The notes: generated from the letters alone by a model not told the origin. 64,000 bases of DNA from Mesobacillus subterraneus (GCF_023715485.1 NZ_JAMBOF010000020.1:1-64000); one strand, 5' to 3'. Counted from the stretch's first letter, positions 45,361-54,598 are shown. Numbers and translations are program-made.

Positions 45361-45612
45361 ATCATTATTAGTTACCCTATCCTTTTGCAATGCTTGCACT
45401 GCGTCGCGATTCTTGATTTGAAGCATATGTCCTGCCAGATCCAACACAGTAAATATGAAATTCGAGAATTTATCTAATAGTTATTTTAAAAATGGTGCAA
45501 TCCACGCTTTCATGGAGCGGTGGTCTGTCCTCATTGCATGAAGGATCAGGAGCGGAAAGCCTTTCCCTAAAATTTCGTAATGAATGGTGCCTTTTCTAAC
45601 TTCACAATCCAC
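45358..45612 (-). pseudogene. Internally deleted alpha/beta-hydrolase remnant
   Basis: In one minus-strand frame, residues 1-43 from a GTG at 45612 (GGGGAAG upstream) give the start of an alpha/beta hydrolase: GTIHYEILGKGFPLLILHAM and DHRSMKAWIAPFLK. An in-frame TAA at 45481-45483 follows. The same frame then continues through FTVLDLAGHMLQIKNRDAVQALQ, the typical C-terminal end with the catalytic-His segment (AGH), to a stop at 45358-45360. The roughly 190-residue middle, including the nucleophile elbow, is absent. It is therefore a dead gene left by an internal deletion. Confidence 0.8.
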
Positions 45613-45625
45613 AATCCAACTTCCC

Positions 45626-46123
45626 CTATAAACTGGCAAACTCCGCTGAGTTCATCACCCTGCGGAAAAATTCATCCTTTGCTGTTCGATAATTATCCAT
45701 TTCTCGGCCGTTGTACTTCTTTTTTAATTCGTCATATTCTCCCCTGTATTGTTCATTCGCCAAAAGTACTTCCCGGATTTTCCAGAATATATCCAACTCA
45801 CTGTTAGCTACCGTCAGCTGGACTCCAAGCTGAGGTACGGCGGAATCATCCTTAAATGCTGTAAAAAAATCAGTTCTCGTGCTTCCTCTGTTTAATTCAT
45901 ACAGGGTGGATAGGACTTTCACGGCATATTCGAAATCCTCAGAACTTACACGGACTTGGATGTCCAAATCGCCTTTCGTAATACTTCCGGGAATAGCTGT
46001 GCTGCCAACATGCTGTATATCCGCCTTTGGCAATAGTTCCAGAATTCTCGTTCTGTTATGGCAATACGCCTTTTCAGCAATGTCCGAGATTTCACCAGTT
46101 TCTATAAACTTGACGATTTCCAT
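45626..46123 (-). CDS. GrpB family protein (UPF0157)
   Basis: 165 residues. The nucleotidyltransferase-like GrpB core is visible: IQHVGSTAIPGSITKGDLDIQVRV (GS...D-x-D) and YNGREMDNYRTAKDEFFRRVM near the end. Many Bacillus carry such genes next to Nudix or GNAT genes; the substrate is unknown. It lies 30 bp downstream of the Nudix gene on the same strand, suggesting co-transcription. Confidence 0.85.
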   Translation of the reverse strand: MEIVKFIETGEISDIAEKAYCHNRTRILELLPKADIQHVGSTAIPGSITKGDLDIQVRVSSEDFEYAVKVLSTLYELNRGSTRTDFFTAFKDDSAVPQLGVQLTVANSELDIFWKIREVLLANEQYRGEYDELKKKYNGREMDNYRTAKDEFFRRVMNSAEFASL

Positions 46124-46153
46124 TTAACCCTTCCTCATTTGAAATTTCCTCAC

Positions 46154-46633
46154 TCATTTCCCATCCCATTGAAACACCGTCTTCTGGTTTTCCCTTTCTG
46201 CAAAAATACTTTTAGGATAAGGGAGCGCAAGTTGTGGCATATCATCGACACTGAAATAACGCAGTTCAGCCGTTTCACTGTCAATCGGATTATGTTCTCC
46301 ACCTTTAACGATGCAGTCAAATACAAAAACAACATACTCCACCTTATGGCCGTTTGGATACTCATAACGGAAATTCTTGCCGCCGAATACGCCTAATAAT
46401 TCGTCAGGAACGACATGCAAGCCTGTTTCCTCCCATACCTCACGGACAACAGCCTCCGCAGGCGCTTCGCCTAGCTCGATTGCGCCTGCTGGCAGACTCC
46501 ATTTCTCGCCATTCCCCTTATTCTGGAACAAAATTTCTCCAGTTTCATTTCTGACACCAGCGACGCTTGGGATGAAAATCAAATCTCCGCCAAGTTTTTC
46601 TCTTAAATCCTTATAATAATTGGACATTCCCAT
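46154..46633 (-). CDS. Nudix hydrolase
   Basis: 159 residues. The Nudix box is complete: GAIELGEAPAEAVVREVWEETGL fits GX5EX7REUXEEXGU (shown here in parts: G..E, REVWEETGL). The N-terminus YKDLREKLGGDLIFIPSVAGV is typical of Bacillus ADP-ribose/house-cleaning Nudix enzymes; the substrate is unknown. Followed 30 bp later by the GrpB gene. Confidence 0.88.
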   Translation of the reverse strand: MGMSNYYKDLREKLGGDLIFIPSVAGVRNETGEILFQNKGNGEKWSLPAGAIELGEAPAEAVVREVWEETGLHVVPDELLGVFGGKNFRYEYPNGHKVEYVVFVFDCIVKGGEHNPIDSETAELRYFSVDDMPQLALPYPKSIFAERENQKTVFQWDGK

Positions 46634-46785
46634 AATCCTTCACCACCTGCTCTAATCATTCTCTTCAACTCCAGTATTTTCCTCTTTTAGGCGATAGCCC
46701 TCACTCTCCGCGTTTACCTACATATTTTATAAAGAATTTATTCGCCAGCCTAAAGGCGAATTTTTATAATAAGGAGTGTGCCAGT

Positions 46786-47160
46786 ATGAATCCGTATCAT
46801 TATTATTACAGCCCACAACAATTTGACCCTTATACTCATTACGATTTTAATTATTCCGCACAGCAGCAGGATCCCATTGACTTTCAAAGACAGCCTGCTC
46901 TAGAACGCAGAGTCAACCAGCTTGAACGCCAGCTTCAAGTGCAGAAAACAGAGTTAGACAGACAGAATAAAGAAATCGCCCGCCAAAACAGGGAAATTAC
47001 GCGCTTGAATAGGGAAATCGGACGCATCAACCAGGAAATCGCGAGGCTCAACCAGAATGATGAAAGGCATACTCGACGCCTGAACAGATTGAACCAGCGT
47101 CTTCGGACAGTTGAAAACCGTTTGAACATTCCCTTCTCTGCTACGGATGGGGACTTTTAA
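46786..47160 (+). CDS. Small coiled-coil protein, possibly spore-associated
   Basis: 124 residues. The N-terminus is Tyr/Gln/Pro-rich (NPYHYYYSPQQFDPYTHY) as in some spore-coat proteins. Residues about 40-112 form a continuous heptad coiled coil of repeated R-Q-N-x-E-I-x-R-L-N-x-E-I units. No signal or membrane segment. The function is not known; a structural role in the coat or as a scaffold is inference from composition. AAGGAGTG precedes the ATG. Confidence 0.68.
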   Translation: MNPYHYYYSPQQFDPYTHYDFNYSAQQQDPIDFQRQPALERRVNQLERQLQVQKTELDRQNKEIARQNREITRLNREIGRINQEIARLNQNDERHTRRLNRLNQRLRTVENRLNIPFSATDGDF

Positions 47161-47169
47161 AATAGCCGT

Positions 47170-47200
47170 ACAGGACTGGGCAATCTCCAGTCCTGTTTTT
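47170..47200 (+). terminator. Terminator of the coiled-coil gene
   Basis: Perfect 10-bp stem ACAGGACTGG / CCAGTCCTGT with a 7-nt loop and T tail. The following stretch to 47477 (about 280 bases) is AT-rich. It holds an inverted repeat GGTGTTT / AAACACC at 47285-47310 and an extended -10-like TGCTAATAT near 47409; nothing more is recognised. Confidence 0.88.
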
Positions 47201-47477
47201 AGATAGATTCTGTTTTTGCTAAAAATATTAATAGAAAGAAACTGAGTAAACAATTCAATATAAAACAAAAAAATCCAGCATTCGGTGTTTACTTCTGATT
47301 CAAAAACACCAAGGTAGACGAAAAGCTCATTATTGAAAGTATAAAGTTTCCAAATTTTAAGGATGATAAGATTAAAAATAATCTGCATCTTTAGTGGACT
47401 GAATTATGCTAATATATACAAGTAATCCTTCGATTTAAATTTGCTTAAGCATCGATTGCTTACTTAGGAGCCAGAAC

Positions 47478-49139
47478 ATGAAGAAAATGAAGTACTTATT
47501 GATATTTTTTATTCTCAGCATAGTTTGGATTTTTGGGACAAACTATCTGCTAAACTTATATGCTCCTTCTCCTTTCATCGAACTGGTTGAACATTCGAAA
47601 GAAGTGCTTTATGTTGTCCTTGCAGGCTGGTTTTTCTATTTTTTCATCGGTAAAACGGAAGAACTGAACGCTTCAAGGGAAGAGGAAAAGCGTCTCTCCA
47701 CCCTGATCAATTCTATGGTGGACTTCGTCAATTTCAAAGATGGTGAAGGAAGATGGATAGAAGCAAATGATTTCGGGCTGAAGCTGTTCGACATCGAAAA
47801 TGTTGATTATAAGGGCAAAAAGGACTCTGAGTTAGCTGAATACAGCGGTTTTTTCAGTGATGCATTAAGATACTGCGAAACATCTGACGAGGAGGCGTGG
47901 GAGGCGGGCGGAATCATCCGTGTCGAAGAAGTCCTTCCCCAGCCAGATGGAAGCATCAAGACTTTTGATACGATAAAAGTTCCTCTATATAATGAAGATG
48001 GCAGCCGGCAGGGACTAGTCATCATCGGCCGGGATATTACCGAGCGAAAAAATGTGGAAACCTTGCTTGAAGAAAGCCGTCAGCAATATCGGTCATTATT
48101 CGAATATAGTCCAGACATCGTTTCGATGCTTGACTTAAACGGTATAATCAAGAATCTAAATCCACAGTTTAAAAGAATCACTGGTTTTGAACCGGAGGAT
48201 TATATCGGCAGAAGCATTACCGAATTACTGCCTGCAGACCATCGTGATCTTCTTTTAGAAAAAATAGAAAAGGTTGTTGAGCATCATTGTCCTCAAACGT
48301 TTGAGCTTGAGATTCCGCATAAAAACGGAAATGTAATCATTTTGCAAAGCACCACGCTCCCTATTATTGTGAATGACCGAATCGCAGGAATCATCTGCAG
48401 CTCAAGGGATATAACGGAATTGCGCCAAACCGAGGAACGCTTGCGGAGGACTGATAAACTGTCGGTAGTCGGCGAGCTGTCAGCGAGTGTAGCTCATGAG
48501 ATCCGCAACCCGCTCACTTCCTTGAAGGGGTTAGTCCAGTTGCTGCAAATGGAAGATGAGAAGCATCAGCTTTATTATCAAATCATGATCGACGAACTAA
48601 ACAGGATCAACCATATTGTCAGCGAATTATTGCTTTTGGCCAAGCCACAGCAAATAAAATACACTGAAGCTGATTTGCAGGTTATTTTACACGATGTGAT
48701 TTCACTTTTAAAAACGGAGGCCAGCCTTCACAATATTCATATAGAATTTGAGGTCCAAGACCATCATGTAATGCTGGAATGCGAACCAAACCAGCTCAAA
48801 CAGCTATTTATCAACATAGTGAAGAACGCAATCGAGGCTTCATCAGCTGAGAATGTGGTGTTAATATCGCTGCAAAGCTCCGATAATCACGTAATAGTTC
48901 GGGTTAAGGACGAGGGAATAGGGATTTCGAAGGAACTGATGGAAAGAATCGGCGAGCCATTCTACTCCTCCAAGGAAAAAGGCACCGGACTCGGGATGAC
49001 AGTCAGTTTCAAAATTGTCCAATCCCACAATGGTACGATCAAGTTCAACAGCGAGCCTGAAAAAGGGACTGAAGTGATCGTACAATTACCGATTAAACAT
49101 GAAGATAAAGTTAAAGGTCTCAAACAGTCAGCAAACTAA
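47478..49139 (+). CDS. Orphan PAS-domain sensor histidine kinase (sporulation-kinase type)
   Basis: 553 residues: two N-terminal membrane helices (about 5-27 and 43-58), PAS domain 1 (about 70-190, VDFVNFKDGEGRWIEAN, ITERKN), PAS domain 2 (about 205-320, SPDIVSMLDLNGIIKNLNPQF, SSRDITELR), HisKA with phospho-His in SVAHEIRNPLTSLKG, and HATPase_c with N box (IVKNAIEAS), DEGIGI and GTGLGM. No response regulator is adjacent. Orphan kinases with this build in Bacilli (KinA-KinE) feed the Spo0 phosphorelay, which is the likely but unproven role. GGAGCC precedes the ATG. Confidence 0.87.
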   Translation: MKKMKYLLIFFILSIVWIFGTNYLLNLYAPSPFIELVEHSKEVLYVVLAGWFFYFFIGKTEELNASREEEKRLSTLINSMVDFVNFKDGEGRWIEANDFGLKLFDIENVDYKGKKDSELAEYSGFFSDALRYCETSDEEAWEAGGIIRVEEVLPQPDGSIKTFDTIKVPLYNEDGSRQGLVIIGRDITERKNVETLLEESRQQYRSLFEYSPDIVSMLDLNGIIKNLNPQFKRITGFEPEDYIGRSITELLPADHRDLLLEKIEKVVEHHCPQTFELEIPHKNGNVIILQSTTLPIIVNDRIAGIICSSRDITELRQTEERLRRTDKLSVVGELSASVAHEIRNPLTSLKGLVQLLQMEDEKHQLYYQIMIDELNRINHIVSELLLLAKPQQIKYTEADLQVILHDVISLLKTEASLHNIHIEFEVQDHHVMLECEPNQLKQLFINIVKNAIEASSAENVVLISLQSSDNHVIVRVKDEGIGISKELMERIGEPFYSSKEKGTGLGMTVSFKIVQSHNGTIKFNSEPEKGTEVIVQLPIKHEDKVKGLKQSAN

Positions 49140-49142
49140 AAA

Positions 49143-49180
49143 AACGCGAAAGGACACTCGTTGTCCTCTCGCGTTTTTCT
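49143..49180 (+). terminator. Terminator of the kinase gene
   Basis: Nested stem AACGCGA / TCGCGTT plus AGGACA / TGTCCT, then TTTTTCT. Confidence 0.9.
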
Positions 49181-49195
49181 ATGCGAGGATCAAGT

Positions 49196-49435
49196 TTAAT
49201 CCTCATCTTTGATATCAATATCCTCAGGCACTGGTTCATTCAATATTTCCTCAACCAGCATTTTATATTTCTCTACCTGCTTCATATGTGTGTTAAATTG
49301 GTCTTTATAAATTAAATATTGATCGCCATCATGAATCGCCCTGATTTTCTTTTGAAAAATAAGATTTTCAATTTGCGGTTCGGGCATTGATAAGTATTCT
49401 GCTGCTTCCTTTAATGTCAAATACACGCCATTCAT
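49196..49435 (-). CDS. Excisionase-like helix-turn-helix protein
   Basis: 79 residues. The MerR-type winged helix of excisionase-family proteins is visible as YLTLKEAAEYLSMPEPQIENLIFQKKIRAIHDGDQYLIYK. A helical acidic tail follows. No integrase or phage gene is nearby, so it is more likely a small regulator or a partner of the overlapping DUF1836 protein than a recombination factor. Its ATG overlaps the DUF1836 stop by 4 bp. Confidence 0.75.
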   Translation of the reverse strand: MNGVYLTLKEAAEYLSMPEPQIENLIFQKKIRAIHDGDQYLIYKDQFNTHMKQVEKYKMLVEEILNEPVPEDIDIKDED

Positions 49436-50016
49436 CCTTTTTCGTTATTTTTGTCTGCAAGCTGGTCAACGAGCTTTTCTGCTGTCCTTCTGTAAAAATT
49501 GCTTATATTGACCAAAGAAGCGATCAACAGCACCGTTTCTAGCTCCTCAGGATCGTCTGCGTCCAACTTCTTCACTTCTTCTCTCACTTCTTGTTCTGTT
49601 TTCAGTACATCTTCATTAAAAATCTCAAGATTTTTCTGATGGAGATTCAGATGACTTTGATAAAACTGATCCAGCGGAAACTCCGCGGATTCTGCTCTTT
49701 TGTTGATTCCATCGAGTGTTTGCTTAATATCCTGAATGGACAAGCCACCTTTCAGCTGATAGATCAAACTGATCAGGATTAGATGCTCTTTCGAATATTT
49801 TTTATTTTTAATAGGAAAGAAAAGCTTCCCTTTCGCATAATTGTTAATCATCGTTTTCGTTAGGACTTTTTCATCTTCATTCCTAGTCGAGCTGCCAAAA
49901 TTCTTCTCGAACAATTGGATGACCTGGTCCATATATAGGTCGATGCCTGGAATCTCCTTAAGTGCAATATTGTTTTCAAGGCCTAGCTCGGCAAGCAGGT
50001 CTGCTAAATTATTCAA
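49432..50016 (-). CDS. DUF1836 family protein
   Basis: 194 residues, helical, with the DUF1836 features EKVLTKTMINNYAKGKLFFPIKNKKYSKEHLILISLIYQLKGGLSIQDIKQTL (about 50-105), which reads like a MerR-type DNA-binding head. The role is unknown; probably regulatory. The start is TTG at 50016 with GAGGGG upstream. Translationally coupled to the excisionase-like gene. Confidence 0.8.
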   Translation of the reverse strand: MNNLADLLAELGLENNIALKEIPGIDLYMDQVIQLFEKNFGSSTRNEDEKVLTKTMINNYAKGKLFFPIKNKKYSKEHLILISLIYQLKGGLSIQDIKQTLDGINKRAESAEFPLDQFYQSHLNLHQKNLEIFNEDVLKTEQEVREEVKKLDADDPEELETVLLIASLVNISNFYRRTAEKLVDQLADKNNEKG

Positions 50017-50140
50017 CGTGAACCCCTCATTAACTTTATTTTATTGGTTGCCTGTTGATTTCTGCTCCAGGCTTACCCCATCAACATTAAGCTCTAACAT
50101 AGCCATTTTATTATAGAGCAAAAAAATAAAAACGTAAACA

Positions 50141-50191
50141 TTGACTACATGATATAACAGTTATATTATAATAAGTAGTTATAAAAACTAC
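50141..50191 (+). promoter_or_regulatory. Promoter with overlapping palindromes before trhA
   Basis: TTGACT, 17 bp, TATTAT (50164-50169). Palindrome ATATAAC-A-GTTATAT (50152-50166) covers the spacer and -10 edge, and GTAGTT / AACTAC (50175-50191) lies at the start of the leader. The placement suits a repressor. Confidence 0.55.
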
Positions 50192-50215
50192 ATAACAACA
50201 CATGGAGGTATAATA

Positions 50216-50863
50216 ATGAATAGTTATATCCGTGAACCTATTAACGGCCTGACACATTTAGCTGGAGCATTGCTATCTTTTGCCGGCCTGCTTGCCTTGG
50301 TAATTAAAGCTTCACTTACTACGGGTTCAGCACTTGCGATTACTTCCGTCACAATATTTGGCCTTAGCATGATCCTTCTCTACGCTGCATCGGCAACCTA
50401 CCACATGGTCATCAGTAAGGACCGGGTGATTGCCTTCCTGAGACGGATCGACCATTCGATGATTTTTGTTTTGATCGCTGGATCTTATACACCTTTTTGC
50501 CTGATCAGCTTGAATGGCGTTGCAGGGTGGACTTTATTTGGGATCATTACGTTCGCTGCAATCTGTGGGATTCTTTTTAAGATGATCTGGTTCCGAAGCC
50601 CAAGATGGCTGTCGACATCCATTTATATAGTGATGGGCTGGATGGTGATTTTCGTGGTCTCCCCTCTATCCTCTGTCTTAAGTCCAGGAGGGATTTTCTG
50701 GCTCGTCGCTGGTGGAGTTATGTACACAATTGGTGGAGTCATATACGCATTAAAGCCCGAATTCCTCCGGTCAAAATACCTGGGCTTCCATGAAATTTTC
50801 CACATCTTCATCATGCTCGGAAGCCTTGCTCATTTCTTAAGCGTTTATCTGTATGTGTTATAG
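50216..50863 (+). CDS. trhA: TrhA/hemolysin III (PAQR) family membrane protein
   Basis: 215 residues with seven membrane helices. The PAQR/HlyIII signature residues are present: EPINGLTHLAGALLS near the N-terminus, SATYHM after helix 2, DHSMIFVLIAGSYTPF, and the final GFHEIFHIFIMLGSLAHF carrying two metal-binding histidines. Despite the old hemolysin name, bacterial members affect membrane lipid/fluidity homeostasis. ATGGAGGTA precedes the ATG. Confidence 0.87.
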   Translation: MNSYIREPINGLTHLAGALLSFAGLLALVIKASLTTGSALAITSVTIFGLSMILLYAASATYHMVISKDRVIAFLRRIDHSMIFVLIAGSYTPFCLISLNGVAGWTLFGIITFAAICGILFKMIWFRSPRWLSTSIYIVMGWMVIFVVSPLSSVLSPGGIFWLVAGGVMYTIGGVIYALKPEFLRSKYLGFHEIFHIFIMLGSLAHFLSVYLYVL

Positions 50864-50870
50864 ACATTAA

Positions 50871-50992
50871 GAAAAGCGCAAGCGCCTTGGTCAGCCCCGA
50901 CAAGCGCTGGAGGGCCTGACAGTGAAGTCGTTCTTTGACTTCATAGGCAGGACCGAAGCGTCTCGAGGGGCTAGGCGCTGGAGCTGGACAAT
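50871..50992. repeat. Structured interspersed extragenic element
   Basis: A GC-richer block folds back on itself: AGCGCCT (50881-50887) with AGGCGCT (50973-50979), AGCCCC (50893-50898) with GGGGCT (50967-50972), and an inner GAAGTC / GACTTC hairpin (50924-50942). Similar GCGCCTT..GGCGCTGGAGCTGGAC elements are, from memory, dispersed in Bacillus genomes between genes; only one copy is in this window. Confidence 0.7.
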
Positions 50993-51020
50993 TCTCGAAG
51001 TGAAATTTATACTTTCTAAA

Positions 51021-51058
51021 TCATAAAAAGGTGCCTGTTCCCAGGCACCTTTTTATGA
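51021..51058. terminator. Bidirectional terminator between trhA and the exonuclease
   Basis: 17-bp perfect stem TCATAAAAAGGTGCCTG / CAGGCACCTTTTTATGA with loop TTCC, A-rich on one side and T-rich on the other, between convergent genes. Confidence 0.95.
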
Positions 51059-51059
51059 T

Positions 51060-51683
51060 CTAGAAATACATGCGTCTTCTTTGTTTAGCAGCAGGCTGGT
51101 ATTTTCGCATCGGACCGTATTCCAGTACTTCTTTTAAGTAATAATCGCCATTGGGATTTTGCTGCTTCAGCAGTTCTGTCAAGTATGTAATGTCATCCAT
51201 GGCCCGGTGTGTCTGGTATTTTGAGATGTTATGCGCCTGCAGCAATGTCAGCAGCTTGCTGTTTGGAAAGCCGTGGTTTTTCCATTGTACGTTCTTCATC
51301 GTGCAATACCATTTCATCTCATTGACTTCCGGATACATCCTGAATAAAAAGCTTCGGTCAAATGATGCGTTATGGGCAAAGATTGCATCCGTGCGATTGA
51401 AATATTCCATGATTTTTTCATCAAAAAATGTCTTGCCTCTGACCATGTCATAATGGATTCCATGAATTCGATAAGCCCTGTCATAATTGCTTTGTGCTGA
51501 TTTAGAAAGCGGCTCTCTCAAATAGGAATCTTCATCAATGATGTCGATGATTTCCCCTGTTTCTTCGTGAAAAGAAAACAGTTTAACTGCCAATTCAATA
51601 ATTTCATCTGAATCAGGACCCAATCCAGTTGTCTCCACGTCCACTACCAATCCAAGCTTGTTCTCTTTGCTCAAAAATGTCAC
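51060..51683 (-). CDS. DnaQ-like 3'-5' exonuclease (DEDDh)
   Basis: 207 residues. All three exonuclease motifs are present: VVDVETTGLGPDSDEIIEL (Exo I), FAHNASFDRSFL (Exo II), and HRAMDDITYLTELL (Exo III, His and Asp). It is a stand-alone domain of the epsilon/RNase T type without polymerase, helicase or GIY-YIG fusion, so it may be a DNA- or RNA-trimming enzyme. The ATG follows GGGTGACATTTTTG; an AAAGGGTGA site is upstream. Confidence 0.85.
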   Translation of the reverse strand: MTFLSKENKLGLVVDVETTGLGPDSDEIIELAVKLFSFHEETGEIIDIIDEDSYLREPLSKSAQSNYDRAYRIHGIHYDMVRGKTFFDEKIMEYFNRTDAIFAHNASFDRSFLFRMYPEVNEMKWYCTMKNVQWKNHGFPNSKLLTLLQAHNISKYQTHRAMDDITYLTELLKQQNPNGDYYLKEVLEYGPMRKYQPAAKQRRRMYF

Positions 51684-51783
51684 CCTTTTCAGCTGAATAT
51701 ATGATTCTATTCATATCATATAGGAGGGAACGACTCCTGACCAGCCAAAGACAATAGGATGAAATCATTTCCAAGTGGCCCCT

Positions 51784-52287
51784 TTACACCTTGCTGCTAA
51801 TCTCCAATCTGCCTGCCGCATTTTTCATAAAAATTTTCAAAAGGATAAACCCTATTGCCGCCCCGATTAGTGAACTGACTAAAAATGCCGGAACCAGCCC
51901 AAACAAGGCTGCTTCTTTTCCAAGAAAGAGTATGGCGATCGGGTAGCAGGCAATCGCGCCTAATATCCCCGTCCCCACTACTTCACCTGCGAAGGCAAAT
52001 CCCACTTTCTTTGTTTTCTTATACAAATAAGCTGCCAATAACGCGCCGATCATGCTTCCAGGAAAAGCGAATACAGTGCCTGTTCCCATCAAATTCCTAA
52101 GCAATGAAATGCCGAATGCCTGGGCTAAGGCATAGTATGGACCCAGCAATACCGCGGACAGGACATTGATGAAATGCTGCACCGGAAAAACCTTTACAAT
52201 TCCCAATGGGATAAACAACATGTGGCTTGTTAATGTACCTATTGCAACCATCATTGCGGTTAACGTAAGCTTTTGTGTATTTCTCAT
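51784..52287 (-). CDS. thiW: ThiW, S component of thiazole-specific ECF transporter
   Basis: 167 residues with about five membrane helices. The ThiW family pattern is seen in MLFIPLGIVKVFPVQHFINVLSAVLLGPYYALAQAF and LLRNLMGTGTVFAFPGSMIGALLAAYLY. ThiW captures the thiamine precursor hydroxyethylthiazole for uptake with a shared ECF module encoded elsewhere. It is the last gene of the thiamine salvage operon, which fits: ThiM phosphorylates exactly this substrate. Confidence 0.88.
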   Translation of the reverse strand: MRNTQKLTLTAMMVAIGTLTSHMLFIPLGIVKVFPVQHFINVLSAVLLGPYYALAQAFGISLLRNLMGTGTVFAFPGSMIGALLAAYLYKKTKKVGFAFAGEVVGTGILGAIACYPIAILFLGKEAALFGLVPAFLVSSLIGAAIGFILLKIFMKNAAGRLEISSKV

Positions 52288-52308
52288 GGTAACCTCCAGT
52301 AATGAACT

Positions 52309-52956
52309 TTAATGAAAGACCTTTTCTCTTAACTTTGATGCAGCTTCTTTCACATTGTCTGCATGGCTGATTGCTGTAATCACGGAAACTCCATCTGCCC
52401 CGGCTTCCCTTACGACAACTGCATTATCAGCGTTGATGCCGCCTATCCCTACAATTGGAATCTCAAAGTCTTTTAATTCCTCTATTAAAGCCGTTCCCTG
52501 GACCGCTCTCGTGTCTTTCTTTGTTAGAGTCGGAAAAATTGGACCAACACCAAAATAGTCCGCACCGGCACGCTTCGCCTTTTCTGCTTCCTTAAGGTTG
52601 TGGACAGATACTCCAAGAATCTTATCTCCAATTGCTTTGCGGACTTGCGCTGCATCTTCGTCCTCCTGGCCAATATGGACTCCATCCGCATCCAGTTCAA
52701 GCGCCAGCTCAATATCATCGTTCACAATGAACGGAATCCCGTTCTCCCTGCAAATCCATTGAAGTTTCTTGCCCAGTTCAAGCTTTTCCTTCCCTTCGAG
52801 GCAGCTTTCACCCTTTTCACGATATTGGAAAAGAGTAATGCCACCTTTAATGGCCTCCCTCAAAACTTCTTCAGGATTTTTCAAACAGTTTGTACTTCCA
52901 GCTATAAAATAGACCTTAAGAAAACTTCTCATTTGAGCCGCGCTTATTCTTGCCAT
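52309..52956 (-). CDS. thiE: Thiamine phosphate synthase
   Basis: 215 residues. TIM barrel with the ThiE motifs [60 protein letters not shown] and [13 protein letters not shown]. It joins hydroxymethylpyrimidine-PP and thiazole-P into thiamine phosphate. It overlaps thiD by 13 bp. Confidence 0.95.
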   Translation of the reverse strand: MARISAAQMRSFLKVYFIAGSTNCLKNPEEVLREAIKGGITLFQYREKGESCLEGKEKLELGKKLQWICRENGIPFIVNDDIELALELDADGVHIGQEDEDAAQVRKAIGDKILGVSVHNLKEAEKAKRAGADYFGVGPIFPTLTKKDTRAVQGTALIEELKDFEIPIVGIGGINADNAVVVREAGADGVSVITAISHADNVKEAASKLREKVFH

Positions 52957-53765
52957 GATGTCTGCCTGCTTTCTTTTTTCTTGTTAAAAGCCCAATGGTT
53001 GGTTGGTCCATGTCCATTTCCAATATGCAATTGGTCCCTAATGGCTGCGTTAATAAAATCCTTCGCGAGTGATACAGCATCATATACCGATGACCCCTTC
53101 GCAAGCTCGGCGGTGATTGCCGCGGAAAAAGTACAGCCGGTTCCATGAGTGTTCCTCGTTTCAATTCTCGGTGTCGAAAAGCAGGCAAACTCTCGTCCGT
53201 CAAACAGCAAATCGACTGATTCCTGAGACTCTTCATCATGGCCGCCTTTAATGATGACATTCCTTGCTCCAAGCGCATGAATTCGTTTGGCAGCTTCCCT
53301 TTTCTCATCACTGTTTCTAATCGACATACCAGTCAGCACTTCAGCTTCAGGGATGTTTGGCGTGATAACGAGGCATAGTGGAAGCAAATACTTTTTCAAT
53401 GCTGAAACAGCTTCCTGCTGCAGTAAAGGAGCTCCTCCCTTTGCAATCATGACTGGATCGACCACAACCGTCTCCCATCGGAATTGCTCTATGTTTTCAG
53501 CGACGGCTCTGATGATTTTTGCGTTGAACAACATTCCTGTCTTCAGGGCATCAGCGCCAATATCCACTCCAACAGAGTGAATCTGTTCCGCGACAGCCTC
53601 TGCCTCCAGTGGAAAAACGCCCTGGACACCAATGGTGTTTTGGGCGGTAACAGCCGTCAGCGCTGACATTCCATACACATTCAATTCCTGGAATGTCTTC
53701 AAATCAGCCTGGATGCCCGCACCGCCGCCGCTGTCTGAACCTGCAATTGTCAGTGCTTTCTTCAT
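52944..53765 (-). CDS. thiD: Hydroxymethylpyrimidine (phosphate) kinase
   Basis: 273 residues, ribokinase fold. Start [31 protein letters not shown], and the C-terminal anion-hole motif [20 protein letters not shown] with catalytic Asp/Cys are present. It phosphorylates HMP twice to HMP-PP, the ThiE co-substrate. It overlaps thiM by 4 bp (coupled). Confidence 0.95.
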   Translation of the reverse strand: MKKALTIAGSDSGGGAGIQADLKTFQELNVYGMSALTAVTAQNTIGVQGVFPLEAEAVAEQIHSVGVDIGADALKTGMLFNAKIIRAVAENIEQFRWETVVVDPVMIAKGGAPLLQQEAVSALKKYLLPLCLVITPNIPEAEVLTGMSIRNSDEKREAAKRIHALGARNVIIKGGHDEESQESVDLLFDGREFACFSTPRIETRNTHGTGCTFSAAITAELAKGSSVYDAVSLAKDFINAAIRDQLHIGNGHGPTNHWAFNKKKESRQTSWQE

Positions 53766-54580
53766 ATCAAGTTACCTCCTTTTTTAAAAGAACTTTTCTG
53801 CAAGATATCTTGTTCATTCACTCGGTACAGCTGATTTAAGAATTCGATCTGAAAGCTTCCCGGCCCCTGATCAGCACACTTTTCAGCAGCTAGTTCTGCT
53901 GCTACTCCATAGGTGGTGATTGCAGCAGTTGCGGCTTTGAGCAAATCCTTCTCGACTGCAGTAAATGCTCCTATTACAGAAGTAAGCAGGCAGCCTGTTC
54001 CGGTTACTTTCGTAAGAATGGGGTGTCCATTGTGAACCACATAAGCTGATTGCCCGTCAGTGATGACATCATCCTTGCCTGTCAGAGCGACAACAGTCTG
54101 CAATTTTTCAGCTGCGGAAATCGCAAGCTCGATAACATCTCCATTCGATTCAACAGCATCTACTCCGCGGATTTCCCATTTTTCCCCGGCAACATTTGCT
54201 ATCTCGGCTGCATTTCCTCTGATTATTGAAATCTCTAAGTCTTCCATAAGCCTTCGTGCAGTTTCGGTTCGGTATGCCGTTGCCCCTGCACCAACCGGAT
54301 CAAGAATGACTGGGACTCCTTGTTCGTTTGCCGCCTTCCCGGCAATAATCATCGACTCTACCACAGCAGACCTTAAGGTTCCGATGTTGATGACAAGGCT
54401 TCCTGCCATCCTGGCCATCTCGGCAACTTCCTCGTACGCATAGGCCATCACCGGCGATGCACCCAGAGCCAGCAAACCGTTTGCGGTAAAATTGGTCACC
54501 ACAACATTGGTAATGTTATGTACAAGCGGATTTTCCTTTCTAACCTTTTCAAGCAATCCAGCAATCTCTCTTGTTTCCAT
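53762..54580 (-). CDS. thiM: Hydroxyethylthiazole kinase
   Basis: 272 residues. Motifs [43 protein letters not shown] and [16 protein letters not shown] identify ThiM. It makes thiazole phosphate from scavenged thiazole imported through ThiW. It follows the SDR gene by 18 bp, with GGAGGAGGAG before the ATG. Confidence 0.95.
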   Translation of the reverse strand: METREIAGLLEKVRKENPLVHNITNVVVTNFTANGLLALGASPVMAYAYEEVAEMARMAGSLVINIGTLRSAVVESMIIAGKAANEQGVPVILDPVGAGATAYRTETARRLMEDLEISIIRGNAAEIANVAGEKWEIRGVDAVESNGDVIELAISAAEKLQTVVALTGKDDVITDGQSAYVVHNGHPILTKVTGTGCLLTSVIGAFTAVEKDLLKAATAAITTYGVAAELAAEKCADQGPGSFQIEFLNQLYRVNEQDILQKSSFKKGGNLI

Positions 54581-54598
54581 TTGAACTCCTCCTCCTCC

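Noticed and set aside
49196-50016. Excisionase-like gene as evidence of a prophage or integrative element
   Set aside because: No integrase, attachment repeats or phage genes; the partner is a DUF1836 protein, a common chromosomal pair-type regulator.
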